From Entoloma clypeatum (lineage: Eukaryota; Basidiomycota; Agaricomycetes; Agaricales; Entolomataceae), in contig OY751491.1 of NCBI GenBank assembly GCA_963565915.1, positions 3,720,001 to 3,784,000 on the forward strand: a stretch of 64,000 nucleotides of DNA, read 5' to 3'. This document shows positions 1 through 11,006 of this stretch, piece after piece; the stretch's first letter is position 1; every line of letters starts with the position of its first letter. Under the pieces are notes generated by a model. The model ran no database searches and was not told where the DNA came from. It saw only the letters and a program-made list of their open reading frames with translations. Made by a program: the position numbers and the translations under genes.

Positions 1-2005
1 CGAGCCCAAACTTAGGAACGAAGTGGAAAGATGATAAGAGAACTGTATTGCCAAGAGACCCAGCGGGAATCTCAAGAGAACAAGCTATCGAATACAAGTG
101 AAAGTACCCTACTTATATATGTAAATTCCATGAGGCTGCATTGTGGCAGCATCATGCTGCGCGATAATGATAAGATGTCCTCATGTATGATATGATGTAG
201 ATAAGATAAGATTGAGATAAGATAAGATAAAGTGAAAAGTGAAAATACGATCATAACAATGAGTTAGGTGAGTTTTAAGACACTTACCTTGACTAACACA
301 TGTTGAACGGGCATGATACTTTTTTTTAGGTCTTCTCGTTCATCAGCGGTCAACGCCTCGATCTCGTCAATCCACCCATCAACATCGTTGTCCTCCAGTG
401 TCTTGTCCTCATCATTCTCATTGATTGTTGTATGCTCTTTGCTCTCCAGATTTTCTGCCAAGTCTAACAAGTCTCGTTCCTCTTCCGAAAGGTCATTATC
501 ATTGGTAGTCCTTCGTGCCATGTCAAACTGCTTCAATAAGGACTTTGCAATGAGATTGATGATATGCAGGAAACACCGTGTACGATTCACACCATAGAAT
601 GCAGGTAGGACCTCTTTGAGCTTCTCAGTCATTGTATCATTGTTTGAAGTGTTATCGCAGGTAACACTCAGGATCTACCATGTCGTATTTTAGTAGGTGT
701 TTCAATTCATGATGTGGTGCAACTACTCACTTGATGTTCAATCCCATAATCTCTCAAGATTCCTGCGAACGCGAGTGCCAGATTTACACCAGTATGAGAC
801 TATTCTTATATGTTAGTGTCAGAGCAGACAGTCAATTAGCGACATCAAGCACGATGGAGATCAGACTGCCTTGCAGCTCGAAGTGAGCCGTAATGGCAAC
901 ATATGCGTGATGATTGGGTGATGTCCATGCATCAGTTCCGAAACTGATAGTGCCATCGTACTCCTATCAATAAATTAAGTTCCACTTGTTCAATAATGTC
1001 TTGCATAGTCTGACCTGGAGCATTTTAGCAATGCGCTCACGTGTTCTACCAAAGACTAACTTGATGTTGCGGGAAACCGTGGACGCGGAAGGGATCCAAT
1101 AGTCAGGGCGACCCGTCTTCATCAAGGTCTTGAAACCATTATCTTCAACGATCTTGAAAGGATGAAGACTCTCTGATACCCAACGAACAATGGCCGCCCT
1201 AGTTGACCTGTCATTGTGGGATTGAATATTTGAGGGACCAAGAAACTCACTTTGTTTCAGTCCTGGTGTGTTGTCAGTGCGAATATGTTACCTTGTTCTT
1301 GTCTTTTAACTGAAAACTCGCAGTGATTGATCCATTCGCATTCAAGGGTTTGACCACAGAATCTCATGCATCTGTAGCATTATGACATGCATTTGCGGCC
1401 TCCCATGCCTCATCTCCCCAACATGACTTGACATGTTTAATCAAATTGCTTGTTGATGTTTTATCTTTCATATTGAGGTATCGGCGCGCTTTGTATTTGC
1501 ATCCTCTCGCAGCACATGTAAACTGGTGGCATCACTTTCCCTCTTTGTAGATGATTTCAGGGATTGGCTTGTAGAACGCGTAGACCACAGAGGTCCATTT
1601 GCTACTCATACGTTCTGTGACGATTTGTTATGTTGCTTTCTTTCAAGTGTTATGTTGTAATCACTTACTCAGTTCTGCCTCAGAGTCCTCCTGTTCCTCT
1701 TGGGTGGTTTCATCTTCATCGTTGACCTCAATGACTTCAACACATCGACGTTTAGCTGGGCCTGGGCCTGGGCCAGGGTCACTCAGGGTAGGGGCCTCGT
1801 TATCGGTGCTATTGTCTTCTCCATTGAGGTCTGTCCTTTTCTTTCGGGACCGCTTCTTTGATGGACTGAGAAGATTCAATGCCGTTCTTTTGACAGATGA
1901 TGCAATCTTCTTTGCGGTCGTGGCAATTGCCTTGAGAGATTTCGTAGCTGATCTGGCCAATGTGCCGGATTTTGTAGACTGCATATCACCGGTACGCTTT
2001 GCCAT
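1..2005 (-). mobile_element. hAT-family transposase gene, C-terminal end cut by the window edge
   Basis: The gene reads right to left from the ATG at 2003-2005. The first exon (to about 1661) is basic and Ser/Lys-rich, then acidic, like the disordered N-termini of fungal hAT transposases. Around 1390-1560 the minus strand encodes a BED-type zinc finger: CAARGCKYKARRYL, then HVKSCWGDEAW. Around 850-960 it encodes FGTDAWTSPNHHAYVAITAH, the RNase H-fold segment with the conserved hAT Asp. Positions 264-632 encode NRTRCFLHIINLIAKSLLKQF, followed by the acidic insertion usual in this family. Short introns separate these blocks. The C-terminal dimerisation domain would lie left of position 1, so neither the left end of the element nor its 8-bp target duplication can be checked. 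The family assignment is firm. Whether the gene is intact is unknown. Confidence 0.8.
198..236. repeat. GATAA microsatellite-like tract
   Basis: A short run of GATAAGATAAGATTGAGATA-type units lies in an intron or interval of the hAT gene. It is simple-sequence DNA with no sign of function. Confidence 0.6.
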
Positions 2006-2472
2006 GAAGGGGGTAATTAGATGATCTGATTTCGCTAGGTGTTCTTGTAGTTGTGTGGCTTGTTAGAACTATACAGTATATATTTATTTTGCCCCACGGG
2101 TATTGGAGGGTATCGGATATGGCAATTGTGACCCTTATCTGTATCCATGTGTACCCTTATCCGTGACCCTCACGGATTACCCCCACCCTTGCCATTGCCT
2201 AGTTGTTGCCTTGATGAACTTTTGCTGCTGAGAGATACATCAGGAAAACCTTGAATCGTCTTGCCTGTCTTGCCAGCTGTCAAGACAGTCAAGGCGGCCC
2301 ACAACGCCTCCTTGTCTTGACACTGTCTTGAACCCTGATTAAACACTCACTCAATACACCATCCAGAACAGTCAATAACATATCAAGACACACTAAGACC
2401 TCCCAATAAGCCAGTTAATGCTAGTTCACAATGCTTGCCTTGGCAGTGTCTTGCTGACTGTCAAGACCAGGC
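2006..2472. other. Non-coding flank between the hAT gene and the LTR element
   Basis: No convincing gene. The first 200 bp hold repeated ACCC/GGGT-rich words (around 2090-2200), as often seen near hAT ends, so the right terminus of the hAT element is probably close to 2200. From 2250 to 2470 the words TGTCAAGAC and GTCTTG recur in both orientations. The retrotransposon inserted into this stretch, and its continuation resumes at 8603. Confidence 0.5.
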
Positions 2473-2926
2473 TGTTAGGGCGACCTTACGATCCAAGACT
2501 CAAACTCAGATACTTGCAAGGGAGATCCGAAGTTTAGATTGAGCAGTCTGATAAGTAATACAACACACACCTTGCAAGGGAGATCCGAAGAGAAAGTTCT
2601 AAGGATTCCCCTGCAAGCTAGCGAGATAAATAGTAAAATGAGATATGAAATAAAAGATAAAACGAGACATATGAATGATGAGTAATGGTTGGGAGTAGGG
2701 ATGGGGGATGAATGGAAACAAGATGAATGATAGTACCTGCGATCCGACGTGCGGAGGAGCGGAGGGGCGCGGAGTCGTCGGATGTGGAGAGGTGCGGAGA
2801 GGTGAATAAGATATCGGAGGCAACAGATACGATCAGAGGGCGTCGGAGGGCGTCGGAGGACGTCGGAGGACGTCGGAGATGGTGGAAATGAACGGAAAGG
2901 GAAAGTGCAAAGTGGTTGCCCTTACA
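2473..2926 (-). repeat. 3' LTR of the chromovirus (454 bp)
   Basis: Near-identical to 8159-8602. It has one extra 10-bp unit in the GCGTCGGAGG tandem block near 2835-2875. The substitutions I see against the other copy are all at CpG sites (CG against TG or CA). Confidence 0.93.
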
Positions 2927-2940
2927 TCACCCCCCCTTCA
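2927..2940 (-). other. Polypurine tract (plus-strand primer site)
   Basis: On the minus strand GAAGGGGGGGTGA abuts the 3' LTR. A purine run in this place is the normal primer for plus-strand DNA synthesis. It overlaps the last codons of the integrase-chromodomain frame. Confidence 0.8.
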
Positions 2941-5900
2941 AGGCACGGCGTCTCGACGTGTCAGGCGAAACGAGTCGAATATCACAGCGGAGATCCGACG
3001 CGGAGCTCCCGGATGACGTCGGTAGAAGTCGCGGACTAGGCGCGGAGCGTGGACATTGTCTTCTGCTTCCCAGGAATTCTCTTCATAGCCATATCCCTTC
3101 CATTTGACCAAGAATTGAAGCTTGCCTCGATGCATTCGGCTGTCCAAGAGGTTTTCAACATCATACTCCAATTCTTCTCCAACTACTGTCGGAGGCGGAG
3201 GAGAGCGGACTTGGCGTCGGAAAGGGTCGTCGGGAACTAGTGAAAGTTTGACGACGTGGAATACTGGGTGAATGCGGGACATGGAAGGGGGAAGGCGAAG
3301 TTCGTAGGCATGTGTTCCGACAGGTCGGACCACTGGGAAAGGGCCTATGTACCGATGTGCAAGTTTTTTTGTGGGTCGGGTGGTTTTGAGGTCCGATGAG
3401 TCTAAAAAGACCTTGTCCCCCGGGCGGAATGTCGGAGTGGTGCTCCGATGCTGGTTGTAGTATCGCGCCATGTCGTCTTTTGCCTTTGTTAGTGCTGCGC
3501 GAGCCTCTTCCAGAGCGGACTTCATCCGCTCGCTGAAATCCACTACCGCCTCGATTTCCATCCGCTTCTCGCGAGGTTCGAATCCCATGCGCGGATGGCG
3601 GCCGGTGTCAATGTAGAACGGAGTTTGACGTGTCGATGCGTGAACATGGTTGTTGTATGCAAATTCAGCCATCGGAAGCCATTCGTCCCAATCGTCTTGA
3701 CGTTCATTGACGAATAGGCGAAGATATTGTTCCAATCCTTGATTGACCCGCTCCGTCTGTCCGTCCGACTGCGGATGGTAGGCTGTCGAGGCAGCAACCT
3801 TAATGCCAAGTAGCCTATATAGTTCGCGCGTGAACTTGGCGACAAACTGTGGTCCGCGGTCGGAGACAATGGCCTCCGGTAGTCCGTGGAGTTTCCAGAC
3901 GTTTTGAATATAGGAGCGTGCAGTCCTGAGTGCAGAGATGTCGGAGTGTGTCGGGATGAAGTGTCCCCGCTTCCCTACTGAGTCCACTACCACCATGATA
4001 GCGTCGTAGCCGTGGGCTTCTGGTAGTTCAGTAATGAAGTCAACACTGGTTACTTGCCACCGCTCCGTGGGGATCGGTAGTGGATTGAGCTCTCCGGAGG
4101 GCGGAGTGCGTCGGACCTTGGTGCGGAGGCATGGGTCGCATGTCTTGCAATATTGACCTATTAAACGAGACATGTGTGGCCACCAGTAATTGCGCGACAC
4201 CAGTTCCAAGGTTTTCCACCGTCCCGGATGTCCGGCCACAGGAGTGTCGTGGTGTTGTGTGAGGATCCGATGACGCAGTTGGGGATTGTTAGGAACATAG
4301 ATACGATCCCTGAAGTAGAGCAAACCTTCCGCTTGCCTCCACTCCGCACTTCGGACGGACCCCGCTCCGACGGTCGGAAGGGATTTGACGACCTCTGCCA
4401 CACTATCCTCCAGTAGCCCCTCTCGGATTCCCTGTCGGACCTGGCAGAGGACGTCGCGTTCTTCCCCTTGAACAGTTACCCCACGCATTGCTCGCACTGC
4501 AAACAATTCTGGTCGAAGAAGGATGATGTTTTCATTGTCCCGCGATCCGTCTCCGTGGTCCGCTCGTCGGGACAAAGCGTCGGACTTGCCCATTGACTTT
4601 CCAGGTCAATGGTGCATTTTGAAATCGAAACGAGCGAGGTATAAGGACCATCTAGCTTGTTGTCGATTTAGTTTTTGAGCTGTCATGAAGTACTCAAGAT
4701 TTTTGTGGTCCGTCCAAATCTCCACTGTCTTCTCCGCTCCTTCAAGGAAGTGCCTCCACTCCTCTAATGCGCGGACCACTGCCAACATCTCCTTGTCATA
4801 GATCTCGTAGTTGCGTTCCACCGGACTGAGGCTTTTGGAATAGAATGCGACAGGGTGCCACTTACCGTCCTCTGTTGGTTGGGACAGTACTGCTCCGGTT
4901 GCAAAGTCCGAGCTATCCGCTTCTACCCGCCACTCCTTTCGATGATCAGCTAAGACCAGGATCGGAGCGGATGTAATCCTCCGCTTCAACTCCGCAAATG
5001 CGGACACTTCTCCTTCCTTCCAAGACCAGAGGTGCCCCTTCTTCGTGAGCTCGAAAAGAGGGCGCGCGATGTCCGAAAACCCTTCAATAAAACGGCGATA
5101 GAAGTTAGTGAATCCCAGAAAGGACTGTACTTCTCGGACGTTTGTTGGAGCAGGCCACTCCGCGACCCCCGCTACTTTCACCGGATCCATCTCTACGCGT
5201 CCTTGTTCAATAATAAGGCCTAAGTATTCAATGCGCGTTTGTTCAAACTCGCATTTCTCTGGTTTTAGATAGAGTTTGTGTTCGCGAAGTCGTTCCAGTA
5301 CAATCCGTGTGACCCTCCGATGTTCCGCAAGGGTCTCCGTGAAGATGAGTATATCGTCAAGGTAAACACAAACTACACCTTCAGTGATAAGGTCCTGAAA
5401 GATCTCGTTCATCATAGTCTGGAATGTGGATGGACTATTAGTGAGGCCGAAGAACATCACCAATGGTTCATAGAGTCCGCGATTGGTCCGAAAAGCGGCC
5501 TTCCACTCGTCTCCGGGTTTTATCCGTACATTGTTGTAACCCCAGCGGATGTCGAGTTTGGTGAAGTATTGAGCGCGTTGAAGTTTATTGATCAGTTCGG
5601 ATATGAGTGGAAGCGGATACTTGTTTTTGATAGTTTTGGAATTGAGTGACCGGTAGTCTTGTACAAGACGAAGGGAGCCATCCTTTTTCTTGATATAGAA
5701 CACCGGAGATGCCATCGGAGACTTGGAAGGGCAGATACGACCAGTTGCAAGGTTTTCCTCCAAAAACGCGTCGAGTTCTTTCTGTTCGTTCGGGGCGAGC
5801 GGATATACCTTACAACCTGCCAGAGAGGCATCCGGAACAAGTTCGATGGCGTGGTCCCACGTCCGCTCTTCCAGTAAGGTGTCGAAAGAGGTCTTTGAGA

Positions 5901-7008
5901 ATACGTCTTCGAAATCAAACAAGTGGTCTGGTACGGAGTCGCGGAAAGATTTGGGTTTTTGGTTACTGAGGAAGGCCTCCGATAGACGTTGCGAGATATT
6001 GGATGAAGCGCGGATGAACTCCGCCTCCGCAGGTACTGTTCCGACAAAAAGGCGGTCTCTCTCCTCAAACTCATCCTCTTCCTCATCCTCTTCCGCTAAC
6101 TCCTCCGCTTCTTCTCCTTCTGTGACATCCTCCACCCATGGGCCGCGTGGAGCCTCCTCCTCTAGACCGGACGTCGGAGTGGAACCCATCCGACAGGCTC
6201 GGATGCGGACTTGTTCGAACTTCCGCTCCTTCCGCTCTTGGGCTGCCTCCTGTTGGCATGTCCGACATCGTGCAGGACACCGGCTCATCTTCACTTCCCC
6301 TGAAGTCCAATCTACCTCGGGGTTGTGTTCTTTGAGCCAAGTGAAGCCTAACACGATTTCCTGTTTTCCCAAACTTGTGACTGCAAGCTGGGTCCGTTCC
6401 GAGTGATCCCGATAGCGGAGCACTACGTCCAACACCTCCGTTATTGCTCCGGCCTTATTCGGAGTTCCGTCGATGTTGTATACCGGAATTGCGCGTTGTA
6501 GTTTTCGAGTAGAGAGTCGGTGTTTCTCGACCAGAGTACGTTCAATAAACGATCCTGTTGCCCCACTGTCGAGTAAGGCCTTTTGTGATAGTATGTCTTT
6601 AGTGTCGGTAGTTTCGAGAACTATGTCTAGTTCGAGGGAATTGTCGGAGCGAGCGGCTGCAGCGAGAACATATTGTTTTGGAAGCCGCCGCTCCCACTTA
6701 GAGAAGCGGATGCGGATAGGGTTTGCGGAGTTGGGTGCGACTATAGGATCGTTTGCAGGCTTAGAGATGGAGGGTATATGATCATATTGTTCCATAAATA
6801 AGGCAGCATAACGATTTTTAGTAGACAACGAGGGCGCACTGTTCACTCGTTGTGAGGAGGAAAATCCTCCTGTCCTCCCTCCGACTCCGCAGACTCCGTG
6901 GGCGGAACGGAGTTGCCTCCCGCCGCGTCCTTGACCACGAGTTGTTCCATGATAAACTCGTCTTGTTCCTCCATCGTCATGAATCGGACGTCGAAGCGAA
7001 GGGGGCAT
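2938..7008 (-). pseudogene. pol of the chromovirus: protease, RT, RNase H, integrase, chromodomain; one nonsense codon
   Basis: In order: an aspartic protease with DSGATGSFI; reverse transcriptase with YLDDILIF; RNase H with VEADSSDFATGAVLSQ and WTDHKNLEYF; integrase with an H..H..CxxC zinc finger (GHPGRW to CKTCDPC) and the catalytic D, D, E residues (VDFITELP; VSDRGPQF; HPQSDGQTERVNQ); and a C-terminal chromodomain (YDVENLLDSRMHRG, then FLVKWKGYGYEENSWE). A single in-frame TGA at 4606-4608 separates RNase H from integrase, at a place where related elements have Arg within HHRPGKS. No other stop or shift was seen, so this looks like a young copy silenced by two point changes. Confidence 0.92.
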
Positions 7009-8111
7009 TCACGACTGAAGTGACCCGTTTTGTTACATCTGAAGCATGCATTGGCATTCTTGCCTTTGACGCGTGAAGTATCAATGTCCATTGCATTAGG
7101 GTCCCTTGTCGGCGGAGCGGTTGCGGATGTGAGCGGAGCTGGACGCGGAGTGAATGGAATGTAGGGGCGAGGGAATACTGAGGTGCCAGGTACTCTTGGT
7201 CCGACGACGTTGCGGAAGGCGGAGGTGCGGGTCGGAGCAGTGGCTTTGAAGGCTTTGTTGGCAATCCTATTGTCGTCGTTGACTCGTGCTGCAGAGTACC
7301 ACTCATCGGGGTTGTCGTCCGCAGGCCGTCCGTGGGTCAGGGTGGCGATCTCGTTCTGAATGTCGGAACGGAGACCATGGCGGAATTTGAGTACTATATT
7401 GGTATCCTCCTGATAGCCTGCTTTGTCAATGTAGTCTTTGAACTCGTCAATATAGGTCTCGACATCCCGTTGACCTTGATAATAGGATTCTCCTTCGAGG
7501 ATCAGTCTCGCGTCCTGTTCCTCATTCTTCGGAGTGAACTCCGTTGTAAAGACGGCGCGGAAGTCCACCCAAGTCCGATAAGGCGGAGCACCGGTCCTCC
7601 GCTCTTGTCGGATAATGCGATCCGCAAAGCGTGCTGCGCGTCCACTCTTCATGAAAGATAAGGCCCAATAAATTTTAGCGTGGTCGTCTGCAAACTGTTC
7701 CGGAGCCAGCCCCATAAACAATTCACAGGAGTTTAGAAAGGTCCAGCCATTTGCGCGCGATCCGTCGAAGTCTGACGGATTGGCGGGTTTTGCTCAACGC
7801 ACGCCCGGATTGGCCGGAGCGAGCGGAGCAGGTGGAGGTGCGGGTGCGGGAGCAGGTGGGATAGGTGGCAGAGCTGGGGCAGGAATTGTGTTGAAGGCGA
7901 GGAGGAGTTGGTCAAGTTGAGTAGAGATATCAGCGAGAGTTTGGCGTTGTTCCTGGAACTCGTGCTCGAGCTGTTCAAGGCGATTGGGGTCGTCCATTAC
8001 TATGCGCGGAGCAGAATCACCGGTTATGGAGAGGTAATTAGAAGAACTGGAAGGGGTGTGAGATGTATCGGAGTCGGACGCGGACGAAGCTACTCCGAAG
8101 CGCGGAATCAT
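6843..8111 (-). pseudogene. gag of the chromovirus, one nonsense codon
   Basis: The frame starts at 8111, about 47 nt inside the LTR. It encodes a Ser-rich head, a predicted coiled segment (LEHEFQEQRQTLADISTQLD), a Pro/Ala-rich linker, the capsid region (LNSCELFMGLAPEQFADDHA, then WALSFMKSGRAARFADR) and a CCHC zinc knuckle (CFRCNKTGHFSREC). A single in-frame TGA at 7794-7796 splits head and capsid, and the frame continues on both sides of it. The codon most likely arose from CGA by a CpG transition. Pol overlaps the last 165 nt in the -1 frame, so a -1 frameshift may have made Gag-Pol. Confidence 0.88.
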
Positions 8112-8146
8112 GACAACGATGCAATCGGACCCAGTCCAATTAGATG

Positions 8147-8158
8147 AGAACTTTCTAC
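8147..8158 (-). other. Putative self-priming primer binding site
   Basis: Two bases inside the 5' LTR the minus strand reads AGAAAGTTCT, the exact complement of AGAACTTTCT in the LTR of the same transcript. I see no clear match to a tRNA 3' end. In Tf1/sushi-group elements the 5' end of the mRNA folds back and primes reverse transcription, and this element belongs to that group by its domains. Confidence 0.6.
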
Positions 8159-8602
8159 TGTTAGGGCGACCTTACGATCCAAGACTCAAACTCAGATACT
8201 TGCAAGGGAGATCCGAAGTTTAGATTGAGCAGTCTGATAAGTAATACAACACACACCTTGCAAGGGAGATCCGAAGAGAAAGTTCTAAGGATTCCCCTGC
8301 AAGCTAGCGAGATAAATAGTAAAATGAGATATGAAATAAAAGATAAAACGAGACATATGAATGATGAGTAATGGTCGGGAGTAGGGATGGGGGATGAATG
8401 GAAACAAGATGAATGATAGTACCTGCGATCCGACGTGCGGAGGAGCGGAGGGGCGCGGAGTCGTCGGATGTGGAGAGGTGCGGAGAGGTGAATAAGATAT
8501 CGGAGGCAACAGATACGATCGGAGGGTGTCGGAGGGCGTCAGAGGACGTCGGAGATGGTGGAAATGAACGGAAAGGGAAAGTGCAAAGTGGTTGCCCTTA
8601 CA
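8159..8602 (-). repeat. 5' LTR of the chromovirus (444 bp)
   Basis: On the minus strand it begins TGTAAGGGC and ends GCCCTAACA, giving short imperfect inverted termini. Inside it, a 20-bp word (CTTGCAAGGGAGATCCGAAG on the plus strand) occurs twice, near 8199 and 8257. The word AGAAAGTTCT at 8277-8286 is the exact reverse complement of the sequence just inside the LTR, which suggests the transcript start lies near 8286. It carries three 10-bp CGTCGGAGG-type units where the other LTR has four. Confidence 0.93.
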
Positions 8603-8956
8603 CAGGCAAGATGATTCTGTGTTTTGCTGATGTATCTGGCCAGTTTTGCAAACTCTCTTGTCCCTTACACTGCAAAGTATTAGTTTATGCATTTGAGAAG
8701 CTTACAGTACAATTACAGAGCATCTTGTTCTGACACAAGCCTTAAATACTTGTAGAGGTGATTATTCATTGTCATTCCTTGGAACCTGACTTATACCTTC
8801 AACTTGTTGACAGTTGTAGAAATGGGCAGATCTACCATCCTATATCTGACTTTATGTAAGACAGCTGTTTCCGAGTTCGAGTTTACGAGAAATCGGTCTT
8901 TCCAGGCGGTTCCCACCAACTTTTTTGGCATACAATCTATCATGCTCAGCGGTGAT
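8603..8956. other. Non-coding flank right of the LTR element
   Basis: The sequence continues the CTTG/CAAGA-rich DNA that was interrupted by the retrotransposon. Positions 8869-8950 belong to a dispersed repeat described separately. No gene is supported. Confidence 0.5.
8869..8950 (+). repeat. Dispersed repeat, copy A
   Basis: Starts TTCCGAGTTCGAGTTTACGA and continues through CCAACTTTTTT to a TATCATGC word. The same string with scattered changes recurs at 37746-37828. It abuts the inverted-arm element at 8957. Confidence 0.7.
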
Positions 8957-9390
8957 CCCCAGTGAAAATCGGGTCGCGTGGGAGTGGGTTTTCTCAGGGA
9001 GATTGTAGGTTTGATCTGTCCTAAGTTGGTTAAAATGGGTTCAAATAGGGAATTTGATTTGATCGACAGTGAGTCCAACTTTAAGGGTTTGAGTCAGGAT
9101 AACCTGGAAAATTTGGGAAACAAGCAGGATGTGATCCGGTTTGCTCAGGTTTTTTCAGGGGTGATTCAGTTAAAATCTGTCAAACCAGGGGAATTAAGTG
9201 GGAACCTGTGGGAATTGATGGTTGAATTTCCAGATTATTCTGACTCAAACCCTCTCAAACCCTTAAAGTTGGACTCTCCATCAGTCAAATCAAATTTCCT
9301 ATTCGGACTGATTTAAACCAAATTAGGCAAGATCAAACCTAAAATAGCCCTGAGAAAAACCACTCTCACGCGACCCGATTTTCACTGGGG
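8957..9390. mobile_element. Non-autonomous DNA element with long inverted arms (MITE-like)
   Basis: The ends are CCCCAGTGAAAATCGGGTCG and its reverse complement. Inverted similarity continues inward for about 160 bp with gaps and substitutions (left arm about 8957-9120, right arm about 9225-9390). The element is flanked by GTGAT on both sides (8952-8956 and 9391-9395), a likely 5-bp target duplication. It has no coding capacity. The superfamily cannot be fixed from ends and duplication alone. Confidence 0.75.
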
Positions 9391-9932
9391 GTGATCGCCG
9401 GCGGAGTCTGAAAACGTTCATTGTTTGTTCATTGTTTCATTGTTTCGCTGCTCGCCACGGGCCACAGCCACAAGTATAATAATTCGGTGCATTTCAAAGA
9501 ATATCATATTTGATATTCGCATTACATTAACACCTTGTACTTAGTCCAAGCTATCTCCCGTATTGACTTGCTCCCTTTCGCCATCAACGATCATGTTCCG
9601 GGGCTCGGCTAAGGCAACTGCAACTATTTACTGTATGTGCATACGTGATCCGATGGTTCACGCATTCACGGGCTGAAGGAGAAATTGTCGGGCGTTGTCA
9701 CCAAGTCATCGCATTTCAGACTCTTGATTGTTAATATATGGATTTTTTCATCTACCTTTACGGGGACGGGGGATAGATGGTACCGGCGGGATGGTCAACA
9801 GCCGAACTCGGAAATTGCCGTGCTCTGCAGCGGCCCACTCACCAGTTCTTACCTATATTTCAAATATGATAATTGCTGGTAAACACTTGTCATACCTTCG
9901 TTAACTTTCCGATGTCATAATTCACTGATGTA
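9391..9932. other. Non-coding interval
   Basis: AT-rich DNA between the inverted-arm element and the stop of the minus-strand paralog. I see no gene. The 3' untranslated region of that gene should fall in the last part. Confidence 0.5.
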
Positions 9933-11006
9933 CTAGTAGTCGCTCGGCTCGAGGATATAATTATTGTTCTTGCCATCCCAGATGAGGTTCAATTTGACAG
10001 TGTCGGGCAGGGTCTCGTCATTGAGGTCATGGCTCCAGAGAGGGGACCCAAGATGAACCGGTGATAACTGGCTCTCAATATAGTGGAAGGTAGCATATAT
10101 CGAAAGTATTGGAGTGAAGCCAATGTCCACAGTTGAATTGTGCCTATGAAGCCAGAGATGTCAACATTGAATGCTCCGACTAGAAAGAAAGGGTTGCCAT
10201 ACAATACTTCTTTCCACGTCGAAATGATGTTCAAATTGCCTTGGGCATCGTAGAGGCCTGCGTAACATTCAGGATGGTGAGAATGTGATCACGACAACTG
10301 CACGCACCAGCGCTGATGGTTGGGAGGGTGGTGAGCTTGTTGTTGATCGCAAATCTTTCTTGCATGAAATCATTGGTGGGCTTCTGTGCTCGTACGAAAA
10401 TGAGCATTGAGCGGAAACAAGGTAATGTATGCTCACAGTAAAGGTAGGCATTCCATCTTTTAACTCGAGGTTCGTCTGTTGCCCAATCTAAGCAGTGGCA
10501 ATTGATAACTTGAATGAATAAATATACCGAACTTTAAACTCACGTCAATGCGCCGAGCGAGGCCAGGTTCAATTGCCTGCTTAAAGTTCACCTCGGCCTT
10601 GGATATTCCGAGGCTGGAAACGCTGTGTCGTAAATTGCATTTCTCAATTTAATAAGTCAGAATACCATTACGTTGCTTGGTATACAGGATTAGCCCCCTG
10701 GGTTTCTGCCAACCGCGACGGCGTTAATTTGGCGAGCGAAATCTGACTGACAGCATCTGCCTACCATCCTGACGAAGGAGGAAGGGAATGAGTCTGGCCG
10801 AATCATGGCTCAGTTCAATCATTCGTGCGATTGACAGTCCAAGCAGAACATACATACTTCCAGACGGTGGGCACCGCACCTTCGGAATGAACTGCATCGT
10901 TATTGAAGACCAGAAGAAGCGTCACTTTCGACTGACTCTTGGGACCCTCGAGGTCGGCGGCGGCGTTGATTGAGATAGTTTTGGTGAATACCATGGTGAA
11001 TACCAT
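9933..11006 (-). CDS. Unrecognised intron-rich protein, paralog A
   Basis: Predicted protein of about 215 residues in about eight small exons. The start is MVFTMVFTKTISINAA and the end is DLNDETLPDTVKLNLIWDGK, then NNNYILEPSDY. Recognisable exons include VTLLLVFNNDAVHSEGAVPT, the segment ending GMPTFT-like, a KDLRS-coding exon and STWKEVL joined to HNSTVDIGFTP. A 12-bp tandem duplication (ATGGTATTCACC twice) gives two possible in-frame starts, at 11006 and 10994. No signal peptide or membrane helix is apparent. The gene is closely related in sequence and exon layout to paralog B (12541-13612) and lies head to head with it. I do not recognise the family, so no function is assigned. Confidence 0.75.

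Larger units (their letters stand above)
2473..8602 (-). mobile_element. Ty3/gypsy LTR retrotransposon, chromovirus with chromodomain
   Basis: A full-length element transcribed right to left. Both LTRs begin TGT and end ACA. The element is flanked by a perfect 5-bp target duplication, CAGGC, at 2468-2472 and 8603-8607. The order gag, protease, reverse transcriptase, RNase H, integrase, chromodomain is that of fungal Tf1/sushi-type chromoviruses. Coding capacity is nearly complete: one in-frame TGA in gag and one between RNase H and integrase are the only interruptions seen. Apart from a 10-bp tandem-unit difference, the LTRs differ by only about four substitutions, so the insertion is recent. 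Confidence 0.95.

Noticed and set aside
5278..6406. Plus-strand frames within the retrotransposon
   Set aside because: They are antisense to protease and reverse transcriptase and have no domain signature.
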